64,000 nt of DNA from Ferribacterium limneticum (GTDB lineage: Bacteria; Pseudomonadota; Gammaproteobacteria; Burkholderiales; Rhodocyclaceae), in assembly GCF_020510585.1 (NCBI RefSeq), contig NZ_CP075190.1:3346001-3410000 (forward strand), read 5' to 3'. The stretch's first letter is position 1. Each line of letters starts with the position of its first letter. Shown one piece after another: positions 1 to 8,540 of this stretch. Made by a program: the position numbers and the translations under genes. The notes under the pieces are model-generated. The model saw only the letters and a list, made by a program, of their open reading frames with translations, was not told where the DNA came from and did not search any database.

Positions 1-108
1 TCAGCACGAACGACAAGGTTCCCGCCTACGATGTTTAGTCGATCCATCGACCAAAACAGCGGCGAAAGATGCGCGAGCCACGCTACGCGACTTGGCCCCG
101 CTCTGGCG
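1..108. other. Window edge, possible start of a minus-strand gene
   Basis: This is the stretch downstream of the acyl-CoA ligase stop. On the minus strand an ATG at 47-45 opens a frame reading MDRLNIVGGNLVVRA that leaves the window. No convincing ribosome binding site precedes it, and too little is visible to identify a family, so it is recorded only as a possible gene start. Confidence 0.2.
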
Positions 109-1635
109 TTATCGCTCTTCCGCCAAGGCTCGCCTGAGCTCCGTTTTGACTACTTTTCCATAGTTGTTTTTGGGCAGGCTCTGAAGGATTCTGTACTCCT
201 TGGGACGCTTAAAGCGAGCGATGTGTTTTAGACACAGCTTGTCGAGGGCTTCGAAATCCGGAGATTGGCCAGAGGCTGGAACAATGAACGCTATAACCTC
301 TTCACCCCATTCATGGCTTGGTCTACCGACCACCGAGACTTCTGCCACGCCGGGATGCAAAAGAAGTATTTCCTCAACCTCTCTGGGGTAGATATTTGAG
401 CCGCCACTGATGATTATGTCTTTAGAGCGATCTTTCAGTGAGAGGAAGCCATCCTGATCGAGTACACCGATATCCCCGGTATATAACCAACCATCGCGCA
501 GTGTATTGAGTGTTGCAGTTGGATTTCCCCAATACCCGCTCATGACCGTATCTCCGCGAACAATAATTTCTCCACTCTCTCCCGTGGGAAGCACTTGACC
601 GCTGATGTCGACAATTCGCACTTCTACCGCTGTCTGCGCAATACCGACTGAACCAAGCCTCTCAAAATAACGTGGATGCCCTGTGTTCCCGATGTGGAAT
701 TTGGACAAGGCAGAAATGGTCATTGGTGTTTCGCCTTGCCCGTAAATCTGGACAAAGCGATTACCCAACACGTCAAGCGCCCGCCGGATGTCCTCCAGGT
801 ACATGGGACCTCCACCATAAACCACCGTTTTAATGCTGGATGGATCACTATCGTGATTGGCACTATGCTCAACAAGGCGCCTCACCATGGTAGGTGCCGC
901 AAACATTGAGACATTGCGGTATTTCTGCGATAGCTCGAATATTTCCGCAGGAACAAAGCTGCCTGACTCCGGAACCAAATGGCGAGCGCCTGCAATCACG
1001 TGGGCAAAACTGTACAAGCCTGCTCCATGAGACATCGGTGCCGCGTACAGGATGCTACCTTCCTTACACGGAGTATCGACATCCGTGAAATAGCACATCG
1101 TCATTGACAATAGATTGGCGTGGGTCAACATGACCCCTTTTGGCTTTCCGGTGGTCCCGGAGGTATAGAACAGCCATGCCAAATCGCTCGGATCATTGGA
1201 TGCCATGGTGGCCTCACCGCCGTGGAAAAGTTCGGAATACTCCTTCGAGTCCGCATCAATAACCTGCAGCAGTTTGGCGCTATTCGACGAGAGAGTCTCG
1301 TGTTCCATACCTGCCGTGACAAACAACAAAGTGGCTCCTGAGTCTTCAAGTATGAACGCCACCTCTTTCGGATGAAGTTTATTGTTGATAGGAACCGCCG
1401 TTAGGCCGGCGTGCCAGATCGCGAAAAGTATCTCAAGGTAGTGCGGACTGTTCTGCATGAACAGCGCAACTCGCTCGCCACGGCGTAGCCCAAAATAGCC
1501 ACGCAAGCTCCCGGACAAAGCCAAAACTCGAGCCGCAAACTCACGATAGTTATAGAGCTCGCGATCACCGCAAGCAATCGCCGGCCGATCCGGAAAGACC
1601 TTGGCAGTTCGGAAAAGCAAATTCGACAAATTCAT
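109..1635 (-). CDS. AMP-forming acyl-CoA ligase (class I adenylate-forming)
   Basis: This 508-residue enzyme of the ANL superfamily forms an acyl-adenylate from a carboxylic acid and ATP, then the CoA thioester. The P-loop-like motif YTSGTTGKPKG is at about residues 157-167. The hinge region contains GWLYTGDIG and KDIIISGGSNIYPREVEE, and the C-terminal catalytic lysine region contains GKVVKTELRRAL. The start at 1635 was chosen over an upstream ATG at 1692 because GGAGG lies just before it and homologues begin near MNLSNLLFRTA. Its place in a regulon with a ketone carboxylase and a thiolase suggests that it activates the 3-oxo acid made by the carboxylase, as benzoylacetate-CoA ligase does in ethylbenzene degraders. 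That substrate is inferred. It is transcribed divergently from the thiolase operon. Confidence 0.88.
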   Translation of the reverse strand: MNLSNLLFRTAKVFPDRPAIACGDRELYNYREFAARVLALSGSLRGYFGLRRGERVALFMQNSPHYLEILFAIWHAGLTAVPINNKLHPKEVAFILEDSGATLLFVTAGMEHETLSSNSAKLLQVIDADSKEYSELFHGGEATMASNDPSDLAWLFYTSGTTGKPKGVMLTHANLLSMTMCYFTDVDTPCKEGSILYAAPMSHGAGLYSFAHVIAGARHLVPESGSFVPAEIFELSQKYRNVSMFAAPTMVRRLVEHSANHDSDPSSIKTVVYGGGPMYLEDIRRALDVLGNRFVQIYGQGETPMTISALSKFHIGNTGHPRYFERLGSVGIAQTAVEVRIVDISGQVLPTGESGEIIVRGDTVMSGYWGNPTATLNTLRDGWLYTGDIGVLDQDGFLSLKDRSKDIIISGGSNIYPREVEEILLLHPGVAEVSVVGRPSHEWGEEVIAFIVPASGQSPDFEALDKLCLKHIARFKRPKEYRILQSLPKNNYGKVVKTELRRALAEER

Positions 1636-2096
1636 GCATCCTCCATTTAGTGGCCCACCTTTGCCAGAAGCCACTGCAAAAACCATGCGCAACGCATCTG
1701 TAGATAGGTGCGAGAAGGTCCGAAAATCTTGCTCTCTCCCCTCTGAGCCAAGGAAACACGCGGTGTGAGTTGATTTTCCGGGTAAGTCCGGGCTATCAAA
1801 AATAGGGGCCGGAGCGAAGTTCGCTGCCCGCTCCCTTCGCCCAGAATTCGGACACGTCAGCCTTGCAGCCGTACGACGATAGGACGGCCCATCAAGTCAA
1901 AACCAAGCCGATAAACCTCGTCTCGCGCCCAACACGATCGCGGCTCGCATCTTTCTCGGCATTGAGGCCGGAGCAACAGCTTGAAAATAACGCATTGTTT
2001 TTATTTAACAATCCAAGCGACCTGCGCGATAGATACACGCCAAATCATTCTGCCCAGAACTCAACTCGGAGGTCATCTAATTTGGCAAACCACGAC
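1636..2096. other. Divergent intergenic region, acyl-CoA ligase / thiolase
   Basis: I find no convincing gene here. A 92-codon open frame ending at 2141 has unlikely composition and no ribosome binding site. The region must hold the ligase promoter, but I could not find a clear -24/-12 or -35/-10 element facing that way. Half-sites GTCCGA (1718-1723) and TCGGAC (1848-1853) resemble those upstream of the other sigma-54 promoters in this window. Confidence 0.4.
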
Positions 2097-2111
2097 TGGC
2101 ACTCATGTTGC
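2097..2111 (+). promoter_or_regulatory. Sigma-54 (-24/-12) promoter of the thiolase operon
   Basis: The sequence TGGCAC-TCATG-TTGC matches the sigma-54 consensus TGGCAC-N5-TTGC exactly. Transcription would start near 2123. The untranslated leader to the thiolase ATG at 2280 would be about 155 nt. The nearby AcoR-like activator gene is the obvious candidate regulator. Confidence 0.85.
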
Positions 2112-2279
2112 TGTGTAGTGGCAGAGAAATGGAAGGAGTAGGTGTTTGAAATACGGTCGCTCCATTCCAGCATCACCAAAAAACTTTCATTTCTCACCAC
2201 TCAACCGGCGACTTTGCTTCGTGACGGATTCATCTCTGTTTGCAAGAAAAGTCTGCCGCCAAGAAGGAAGTTTATAGAG

Positions 2280-3449
2280 ATGACGGTCTGCATAATTGGA
2301 TGGTCCCATGGCAATTTTGGACGGCAACCAGAGGAAAGCATTGAGTCACTTCTCAATGCAGTAGCAACAGATGCCTTGATAGATGCCGGCATTGACGCTT
2401 CTGACGTTGATGGAGGCTACGTTGGGATGTTGAACGTTGGCTTTTCTCGACAAGATTTTCCGTCACCCCTCCTTCTGCAAGCGAATGAGGGACTCCGCTT
2501 CAAGCCATTTACGCGCGTCGAAAACGCCTGCGCTAGCGGTTCAGCCGCCCTTTACGCGGGGATGAACTTCATCAAAGCGGGCGAAGGTCGCATTGCTTTG
2601 GTTGCGGGTGTAGAGAAGATGTCCGATGTGCCGACCGAGCAAGCCGGAGAAAATCTCCTCTGTTGCAGCTATCGTCCGGAAGAGGCCATGACCAAGGGAG
2701 GCTTTGCTGGCATATTTGCCGGGATTGCCGAACGCTACTTTCAGACCTATGGTGACAAGAGTGCCTCTCTTGCACGAATAGCCGCAAAAAATCATGCGAA
2801 TGCCATGGAAAACCCTTTCGCCCAGATGCGCAAGGATCTCGGCTTTGAATTCTGCAACACGGTGTCCGAGAAGAATCCATATGTCATCCAACCACTGCGC
2901 CGGACCGACTGCGCACCGATATCGGATGGTGCAGCAGCGATAGTCCTGGCTGACATCAAGACCGCAATGTCAATGCGCAAAGCGGTTGCACTTCGGGCGA
3001 CTCAGCAAGTAACGGACTTCATGCCATTAAGCCGCCGAAACCCTATTCGGTTTGAAGGTGCCAGCATGGCCTGGAGCCGCGCTCTGCAGTCTGCCCAGAT
3101 TTCCCTCAAGGAACTCTCGCTCGTTGAAGTACATGACTGTTTCACGATCGCCGAACTAATTTCCTACGAAGCCATGGGCCTGGTACCGCCAGGTGAGGGT
3201 GCGCGCGCAATTGACGAGGGCTGGGTACTTAAGGATGGGAGGCTGCCCATCAATCCATCTGGCGGATTAAAAGCCAAAGGACATCCGATCGGCGCAACTG
3301 GAATTTCGATGCACGCATTGGCAGCAATGCAGGTTACCGGAACGGCTGGAGGGATGCAGATTCCGGATGCGAACTTAGCCGGGGTTTTCAACATGGGCGG
3401 TTCAGCCGTAGCGAACTACGTAAGCATACTTGAGCCACTGCGCGCTTAA
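2280..3449 (+). CDS. Thiolase (acetyl-CoA acyltransferase, SCP-x-like)
   Basis: This 389-residue thiolase cleaves a 3-oxoacyl-CoA with CoA to acetyl-CoA and a shortened acyl-CoA. The nucleophilic cysteine is in ENACASGSAAL (Cys84), with HDCF at about 285-288 and GHPIG at about 334-338. The family is the SCP-x-like group often found in aromatic and steroid degradation. The start at the ATG 2280 (MTVCIIGWSHG) gives the usual family length. A GTG at 2142 directly after AGGAG could add 46 residues, but those residues do not look like thiolase sequence. It is the first gene of a sigma-54-driven operon with two CoA-transferase subunits and a DUF3135 gene. It is inferred to carry out the last step after ketone carboxylation and CoA activation. 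Confidence 0.9.
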   Translation: MTVCIIGWSHGNFGRQPEESIESLLNAVATDALIDAGIDASDVDGGYVGMLNVGFSRQDFPSPLLLQANEGLRFKPFTRVENACASGSAALYAGMNFIKAGEGRIALVAGVEKMSDVPTEQAGENLLCCSYRPEEAMTKGGFAGIFAGIAERYFQTYGDKSASLARIAAKNHANAMENPFAQMRKDLGFEFCNTVSEKNPYVIQPLRRTDCAPISDGAAAIVLADIKTAMSMRKAVALRATQQVTDFMPLSRRNPIRFEGASMAWSRALQSAQISLKELSLVEVHDCFTIAELISYEAMGLVPPGEGARAIDEGWVLKDGRLPINPSGGLKAKGHPIGATGISMHALAAMQVTGTAGGMQIPDANLAGVFNMGGSAVANYVSILEPLRA

Positions 3450-3491
3450 GTTGGCAATTTATTACTAACACCAGCTATCAGGAGGTAAGAG

Positions 3492-4214
3492 GTGGCAGTC
3501 AACAAGGTTTATCCACATGCAAGATCCGCGCTGAGCGGTCTATTACGCGATGGCATGACCATCATGTCAGGAGGATTTGGGGTCTGCGGTATCCCTTCAT
3601 TGCTAATCGAGGCAATTCGCGATTCAGGGGTGAAAGATCTAACCATCATTTCCAACAACCCTGGCATAGACAACTTCGGCCTCGGTTTGCTCCTGCCCAA
3701 AGGGCAGATACGAAAAATGATCGGTTCGTATATTGGAGAAAACGCAACTTTTGCGAAGCAATACCTTGCGGGAGAAATTGAGGTTGAATTCAACCCACAA
3801 GGCACCCTTGCCGAACGCATTCGCGCTGGCGGAGCAGGCATCCCGGCCTTTTTTACACGCACGGGTGTCGGCACGGTGATCGCTGAGGGTAAAGACATTC
3901 GCGAATTTGACGGAGCCAGGTATCTGATGGAAAAAAGCCTTCATGCAGATCTCGCTATCGTGCATGCATGGCGCGGCGATCCCGAGGGGAACCTTCAATT
4001 TCGCATGACTGCGAGAAACTTCAATCCCGTCATGGCAACTGCAGGCACAGTTACTGTGGCCGAAGTAGAGGAACTCGTCGCTCCAGGTGAAATTGATCCA
4101 GACCACATCATTACTCCGGGCATATTTGTCCAAAGGATTATCGAGGTCGGTCCGGGAGATAAACGGATCGAGCAACGCACGGTGCGTGCTCGCCTAACTG
4201 ATTGCAGGGAGTAA
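3492..4214 (+). CDS. scoA: 3-oxoacid CoA-transferase subunit A
   Basis: This is the 240-residue alpha subunit of a class I CoA-transferase (succinyl-CoA:3-oxoacid or acetate CoA-transferase type). With subunit B it moves CoA from a donor thioester to a 3-oxo acid. The family features are the N-terminal GGFGVCGIPSLLIEA and the glycine-rich RIRAGGAGIPAFFTRTGVGT region. It starts with GTG, supported by AGGAGGT at 3480-3486, five bases upstream. It lies 42 bp after the thiolase and 3 bp before subunit B, so the three are co-transcribed. The true acid substrate (acetoacetate, benzoylacetate or another) is not determined by the sequence. Confidence 0.9.
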   Translation: MAVNKVYPHARSALSGLLRDGMTIMSGGFGVCGIPSLLIEAIRDSGVKDLTIISNNPGIDNFGLGLLLPKGQIRKMIGSYIGENATFAKQYLAGEIEVEFNPQGTLAERIRAGGAGIPAFFTRTGVGTVIAEGKDIREFDGARYLMEKSLHADLAIVHAWRGDPEGNLQFRMTARNFNPVMATAGTVTVAEVEELVAPGEIDPDHIITPGIFVQRIIEVGPGDKRIEQRTVRARLTDCRE

Positions 4215-4217
4215 TTC

Positions 4218-4868
4218 ATGGCCTGGACTCGCGACCAGATGGCTGCACGAGCAGCCAAAGAAGTACGTGACGGTTACTACGTTAACCTTGGCATAGGAAT
4301 TCCAACACTAGTCGCCAATCACATCCCGGAAGGAATTTCTGCTCAGCTGCAGAGCGAAAACGGGATGTTAGGCATGGGGCCTTTCCCTTTTGAAGGGGAC
4401 GAAGATCCCGACCTGATTAACGCCGGCAAGCAAACCATTACAACTTTGCCAACAACCAGCTTTTTCGATAGCGCAACCTCATTTGCGATTATTCGGGGTG
4501 GCCATATTCAGCTCTCCATTCTCGGCGCGCTACAGGTCTCAGAAAAAGGGGATCTCGCAAATTGGGCGGTTCCGGGCAAGATGGTCAAGGGGATTGGAGG
4601 CGCAATGGATCTCGTTGCCGGGGTACCAAAGGTGGTGGTCCTAATGGAGCACTCATCTCGAGGTGAGGCAAAAATCGTGAAACAGTGCTCGCTCCCTCTC
4701 ACAGGTAGCGAAGTCGTTAGTTTGATCATCACTGACCTCTGCGTCTTTGAGGTAGGTCCGGATGGACTGTTACTAACTGAACTCGCTCCTGATGTCACCA
4801 TTGACGATATCGTTGCCAATACAGAAGCCAGCTTCTCGACTCACCCAAATTTTGATCGACACCACTAA
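4218..4868 (+). CDS. scoB: 3-oxoacid CoA-transferase subunit B
   Basis: This is the 216-residue beta subunit carrying the catalytic glutamate, in [10 protein letters not shown] (Glu47), which forms the enzyme-CoA thioester. Other family motifs are [15 protein letters not shown] near the N-terminus and GGAMDLVAG in the middle. It follows subunit A by 3 bp. Having both this transferase and a separate ATP-dependent ligase in the regulon means two ways of activating a 3-oxo acid. Confidence 0.92.
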   Translation: MAWTRDQMAARAAKEVRDGYYVNLGIGIPTLVANHIPEGISAQLQSENGMLGMGPFPFEGDEDPDLINAGKQTITTLPTTSFFDSATSFAIIRGGHIQLSILGALQVSEKGDLANWAVPGKMVKGIGGAMDLVAGVPKVVVLMEHSSRGEAKIVKQCSLPLTGSEVVSLIITDLCVFEVGPDGLLLTELAPDVTIDDIVANTEASFSTHPNFDRHH

Positions 4869-4951
4869 GCAATACCGTATCGATTGATATCGCAATTTCG
4901 CTTGGGCGGACTTACCCGATCGCTCCGCTCAAGCAGTTGCAGGAGCGTAAA

Positions 4952-5233
4952 TTGAAGAACACTTTACCCACAAATTTGCCGGAGCTATGTTTCGATGAAT
5001 TGTCATTATTGGCTACAGCCAATCCCGTTGCATTCGAAGAACTGCGTTCTTCCTTGATCAATGAGGCGATTCAACTTGCTGGAAATAATGCCAATCTATT
5101 GAGCACCCTCCAAAATCGCCTTGACCAAGAGGCCGTTACTGACTCGCCTCGCTACGTATCTTATCTGCGCCTATCCAAATGGATTGATGACTATACAAAG
5201 GCTAGTCCGGGGACATTGCAAGCACTAACCTAA
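4952..5233 (+). CDS. DUF3135 family protein
   Basis: This small (93-residue) soluble protein matches the DUF3135 pattern: LPELCFDELSLLATANPVAFEELR, followed by a helical stretch ending in ALQTRL-like residues (here LLSTLQNRLDQ). The function of the family is unknown. I place the start at TTG 4952 because AGGAG at 4941-4945 is six bases upstream. An in-frame TTG at 4937 would put that Shine-Dalgarno inside the gene. It closes the thiolase/CoA-transferase operon and is followed by a terminator. Confidence 0.7.
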   Translation: MKNTLPTNLPELCFDELSLLATANPVAFEELRSSLINEAIQLAGNNANLLSTLQNRLDQEAVTDSPRYVSYLRLSKWIDDYTKASPGTLQALT

Positions 5234-5288
5234 GGCAGTAGTGCAAAGGGGGAAACTCCCCGGGGCCTGAGCAGGCTGCATCGAGAAT

Positions 5289-5328
5289 GCTACGGTCAAC
5301 CGGAAAAAAGCTTAAAAAACGAAAATGG
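5289..5328 (+). repeat. Partial copy of the dispersed ACGGTCAAC repeat
   Basis: GCTACGGTCAACCGGAAAAA matches the first 20 bases of the dispersed repeat annotated at 30934, 33035, 33188, 38334, 39891 and 53087. The second half (…AAAACGAAAATGG) is diverged and runs into the terminator hairpin. It is less certain than the other copies. Confidence 0.45.
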
Positions 5329-5351
5329 CGCAGATCAAACCTGCGCCATTT
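5323..5351. terminator. Bidirectional intrinsic terminator
   Basis: AAATGGCGCAG and CTGCGCCATTT form an 11-bp stem around a 7-nt loop, with A-rich sequence on one side and T-rich on the other. It lies between two convergent genes, the DUF3135 gene and the sigma-54 activator, and can serve both. Confidence 0.85.
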
Positions 5352-5384
5352 CTTCGCCCCTGTTAGCAAATCTCACTAGTTTGG

Positions 5385-7391
5385 TTATGTTGAGCGCCAA
5401 GAGTCCATCGACTCATCTAGTGAATATTTCTTGAGCTTTAGATACAAAGTGCTTTTTGCGATCCCCAATTGCTTGGCCGCAAGCGTCGCATTACCGGAGG
5501 TCTCCCGTAGCACCTTGCATATCTGTTCAAATTCGCTTTTTGCTAAGCCGCTCAAGTTGGCTACAGAGACATCATCGCGAGAATCATCGGCACCATGCGA
5601 ATCACTCAAAAACTCCGGCGGCAAATCATGATGACAAATAACATCCCCCGGAACGGTCAACACCAAGCCCTCAATCGTATTGCGAAGCTCACGGACATTG
5701 CCTGGCCAGGAATATTGCTCCAGCATTTCAAGAGCCTTTGGATCGAATATTTTCTCCTCGACTTCGTGCTGTTCACATAGTTGTCGAATGAACGACTTGG
5801 TCAACTCTCTGATATCGCCTTGACGGTCCCTAAGCGCAGGAATCCGGATGCTGGTCACAGAGACACGATAGAAAAGATCGATCCGGAATCGGCCTTCAGC
5901 CACCTCTTGCCGGAGATCTCGATTAGTTGCAGCGATCAAGCGAAACCGTACTTGCCTTGGCTTGGTATCGCCTAATCGATAAATCTGCCCATCTTCCAAG
6001 ACCCTCAGAAAATGGGGTTGCAAATCAAGAGGCATCTCCCCCAGTTCATCAAGGAAGAGGGTTCCACCATCGGCGGCTTCAATTTTCCCGGCAACACCTC
6101 CGCGACGAGAACCAGTAAACGCTCCTTCGACATGGCCGAACAACTCACTTGCCAATAGTTCGCGACTGAGCCCACCGCAATTCAGCGCGATAAATGGGCC
6201 ATCGCAGTACCTGCTCAATGAGTGAATTCCTTGTGCAAAAACCTCTTTCCCAACCCCGGTTTCACCTAACAACAGGATTGGAACTCGTGATTTTGCGAGT
6301 TGGGTAGCCTTGTCGATAGCCTGTTGCAGCTCTGGACTACTTCCCTTGGCGCCAGGGAAAGTAGCCTTTACATCAGCCGCTCCATGAGTAATAGACTGTG
6401 GCTTGCTCACACGGAATTTTGATTGTCGATTAGGAACCCTAACCACACTACCGACTCGTTCTCCGTTGTCGAAAATCGGCTCAACCCATTCCGACCGCAG
6501 CCAATCAGGCAAAGCATCTTTACAGGCAACCGGTTCTGCACCGGTTGAAATTCCTTCGATGCGATCCGGGTTATTCAGATCAATCCGACAACCCAAGGAG
6601 GTAAGCAAGGATGGTGCATTTTCGTTTAGCTTTATGGGAAACCCATGTCGATCAATCAGTATCGCACCAGCCCCGTCGGATGCGCTCAGTTGGGTTGTCG
6701 AGCGGTCCATCAAGCGGATTCGAAATTGCAACTCTTTCTTGGCCAAAAACGACTCAATTCGATTGGCAGTGGCAACGACCATAGAAAGACTATGGCGCGA
6801 GTAATTCCGACTCAGACCAGATACATCTATGACGCCAAGTATCTGACCATGAACGGGATCACGGATCACAGCAGCAGAGCATGTCCACCGCTTGATACCC
6901 TCGCAAAAATGCTCTTCAGAGTGAATTTGTACCGGCTGCCCCAATGAAATTGCAGTACCAATAGCGTTGGTCCCGCACTGAGCCTCATTCCAACTGGCCC
7001 CGGGAAGAAGATGTACCTTTTCCGCCGGCCCCATTGTGGAACTGTCACCTTCAACTTCAAGCACAATCCCTTTTTGATCTGTCAGGACCATCACAGTCCC
7101 CGTCTCGGAGAGAAAATCTCTCGCCAAAACCATCACGGGCTTACTGGCCTCAAGCAAATCCCGTAGTTGATATTTCAATATGGAAACATCGGGTCCAGCC
7201 AATGGGCTGGCAGCTTGACGAATCGAAGGGTCGACATTGGCGCCAAGGCATCGTTTCCAGGAGTCCTCAACCAAGCCGCGTAGCGAATCAGCGGAGGCAT
7301 CGCCATTGCTCAAGAAGCTTTCCCAGGAGGCACGTACTCTGCCGTCGTCCTCGGGCCTTGAGAACATATCTCGCACATTGCTGAAGTTCAT
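5385..7391 (-). CDS. Sigma-54-dependent transcriptional activator, AcoR/NtrC family
   Basis: This 668-residue enhancer-binding protein has a GAF-type sensory region at about residues 80-215 (including GASWNEAQCGTNAIGTAI, typical of AcoR-like regulators). The AAA+ domain carries Walker A GETGVGKE (376-383), the sigma-54 contact loop GAFTGS (423-428) and the Walker B region GGTLFLDELGEM. A Fis-type helix-turn-helix lies at about 634-655 (GNATLAAKQLGIAKSTLYLK). There is no receiver domain, so it should sense a small molecule directly, plausibly the ketone or its alcohol precursor. The start has AGGAGGAG upstream. It sits among operons with -24/-12 promoters and is the only sigma-54 activator visible, so it is inferred to control them. 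EtpR of Aromatoleum plays a comparable role for p-ethylphenol. Confidence 0.93.
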   Translation of the reverse strand: MNFSNVRDMFSRPEDDGRVRASWESFLSNGDASADSLRGLVEDSWKRCLGANVDPSIRQAASPLAGPDVSILKYQLRDLLEASKPVMVLARDFLSETGTVMVLTDQKGIVLEVEGDSSTMGPAEKVHLLPGASWNEAQCGTNAIGTAISLGQPVQIHSEEHFCEGIKRWTCSAAVIRDPVHGQILGVIDVSGLSRNYSRHSLSMVVATANRIESFLAKKELQFRIRLMDRSTTQLSASDGAGAILIDRHGFPIKLNENAPSLLTSLGCRIDLNNPDRIEGISTGAEPVACKDALPDWLRSEWVEPIFDNGERVGSVVRVPNRQSKFRVSKPQSITHGAADVKATFPGAKGSSPELQQAIDKATQLAKSRVPILLLGETGVGKEVFAQGIHSLSRYCDGPFIALNCGGLSRELLASELFGHVEGAFTGSRRGGVAGKIEAADGGTLFLDELGEMPLDLQPHFLRVLEDGQIYRLGDTKPRQVRFRLIAATNRDLRQEVAEGRFRIDLFYRVSVTSIRIPALRDRQGDIRELTKSFIRQLCEQHEVEEKIFDPKALEMLEQYSWPGNVRELRNTIEGLVLTVPGDVICHHDLPPEFLSDSHGADDSRDDVSVANLSGLAKSEFEQICKVLRETSGNATLAAKQLGIAKSTLYLKLKKYSLDESMDSWRST

Positions 7392-7718
7392 ATATCTCCT
7401 CCTGACTGCAAAATCATCAGCAATTTTTGGCTTTTATTAGGCTGATTCAACTGTCCAAGCGGGAGTGCGAAGCGCTTCCGCAAGTGCGCTAAAAACATCA
7501 ATGGATGCCTCATCACGCAGAATGACGAGCAAGCCGAAAAAATCAAAAAAAGGCTTACAAATCATCAATTCGTAATTCGTTAATTATAATGCAATCATAA
7601 GCCAATAACAAACTCAGGGGTAGCATCACCCTAAGCCTTCTGGCCTCCATATTTATCAGCAAAGAGTCGAGCGCTCTGTGCCACACTCATTGCAAAGACC
7701 AGGTTCTAATCAGGGGAC
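7392..7718. other. AT-rich intergenic region, no gene seen
   Basis: This region lies upstream of the sigma-54 activator and past the terminator of the EthD-ended operon. It must contain the promoter of the activator gene. I found no clear -35/-10 or -24/-12 pair and no open frame worth calling. Confidence 0.4.
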
Positions 7719-7742
7719 AAAAAAAAGCCCGCCGAAGCGGGC
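7719..7742 (-). terminator. Intrinsic terminator of the EthD-ended operon
   Basis: Read on the minus strand, GCCCGC-TTCG-GCGGGC is followed by eight T residues. It lies about 215 bp beyond the EthD-like stop codon and ends the operon that begins at the YCF48-like gene. Confidence 0.88.
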
Positions 7743-7957
7743 CAAAACCCGATTTATCAACCTTATCGCTTGCGCATGAAAAAGCCATAAGGCACCTGGG
7801 AATAGATAAACCGGGAACGCATTCGAAGTCACTGTTCATTCAAAAAAAATGACGTGCATGAAAACACGAATCGATGACTAAATTTCCCGAAAAATTGATT
7901 TAACTCGCAAGACCATTTCGAGAAAAACGGGGGCAGCCGCTCTCCTTGGGCTCTTCT

Positions 7958-8254
7958 TCATCGGCGTATTTCACTAACCTGCATGATCGGCTGCGAATCC
8001 GTGTAGATTGGGATATCTGCCTGGATCCTTTGTGCCTGAGGGCCACACGACGGCCAGAAGGAATCCATTGATTCGAAATGAAGGTGCGCCATTGCCACGA
8101 ACACCGGGTCTGTATTTCCCTCCCCAACCAGGCCAAAATCGACATCAATTTTCTTCAAATTATCGCCCAGAGCCTCCTGGACCATTGGGATGTGCTTGCT
8201 CACGTAATAATCCAAATCAAATACACAACCCCAACCCATTAACCCAATACGCAT
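7958..8254 (-). CDS. EthD-family protein
   Basis: This 98-residue dimeric ferredoxin-like-fold protein contains FDLDYYVSKHIPMVQEALG, the signature of the EthD family, followed by VAMAHLHFESMDSF and a C-terminal IPIYTDSQPIMQVSEI. EthD was named from ethyl tert-butyl ether degradation. Family members are small accessory or catalytic proteins in degradation operons, and their exact role is usually unknown. I used the ATG at 8254. A TTG at 8317 would add 21 residues that do not match the family, and neither start has a strong ribosome binding site. It is probably the last gene of the DUF1329/DUF1302/MMPL/YCF48 operon. Confidence 0.8.
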   Translation of the reverse strand: MRIGLMGWGCVFDLDYYVSKHIPMVQEALGDNLKKIDVDFGLVGEGNTDPVFVAMAHLHFESMDSFWPSCGPQAQRIQADIPIYTDSQPIMQVSEIRR

Positions 8255-8540
8255 ATCAAATTTACCGTACCGCTTCCGATCTATCAGCCTCTGCCTTTCA
8301 GGGCGAATAGAAATCAATACTTAATAAAATAATTACTTGAGCGGCAAATAGTAAGCTTATTGATGAATAATATATTTGTAACAGCCTACCAGAAATAACA
8401 CCTACGCCAGAAACTGACCAAATCCGGAATAATTATCAAAAATAAATTATTTATTTATTTTTTACACTATCGCCATAATTTGCTTCCGACAAATTCGCCT
8501 CAGGACAGATGCCCCGAGGCGAAAACCACTTATGCGCTAG

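Noticed and set aside
1863..2141. A 92-codon open frame before the thiolase
   Set aside because: It overlaps the sigma-54 promoter, lacks a ribosome binding site and has no protein-like pattern.
2142..2279. A longer thiolase start at GTG 2142
   Set aside because: The extra 46 residues do not resemble thiolase sequence, and the ATG at 2280 gives the usual length.
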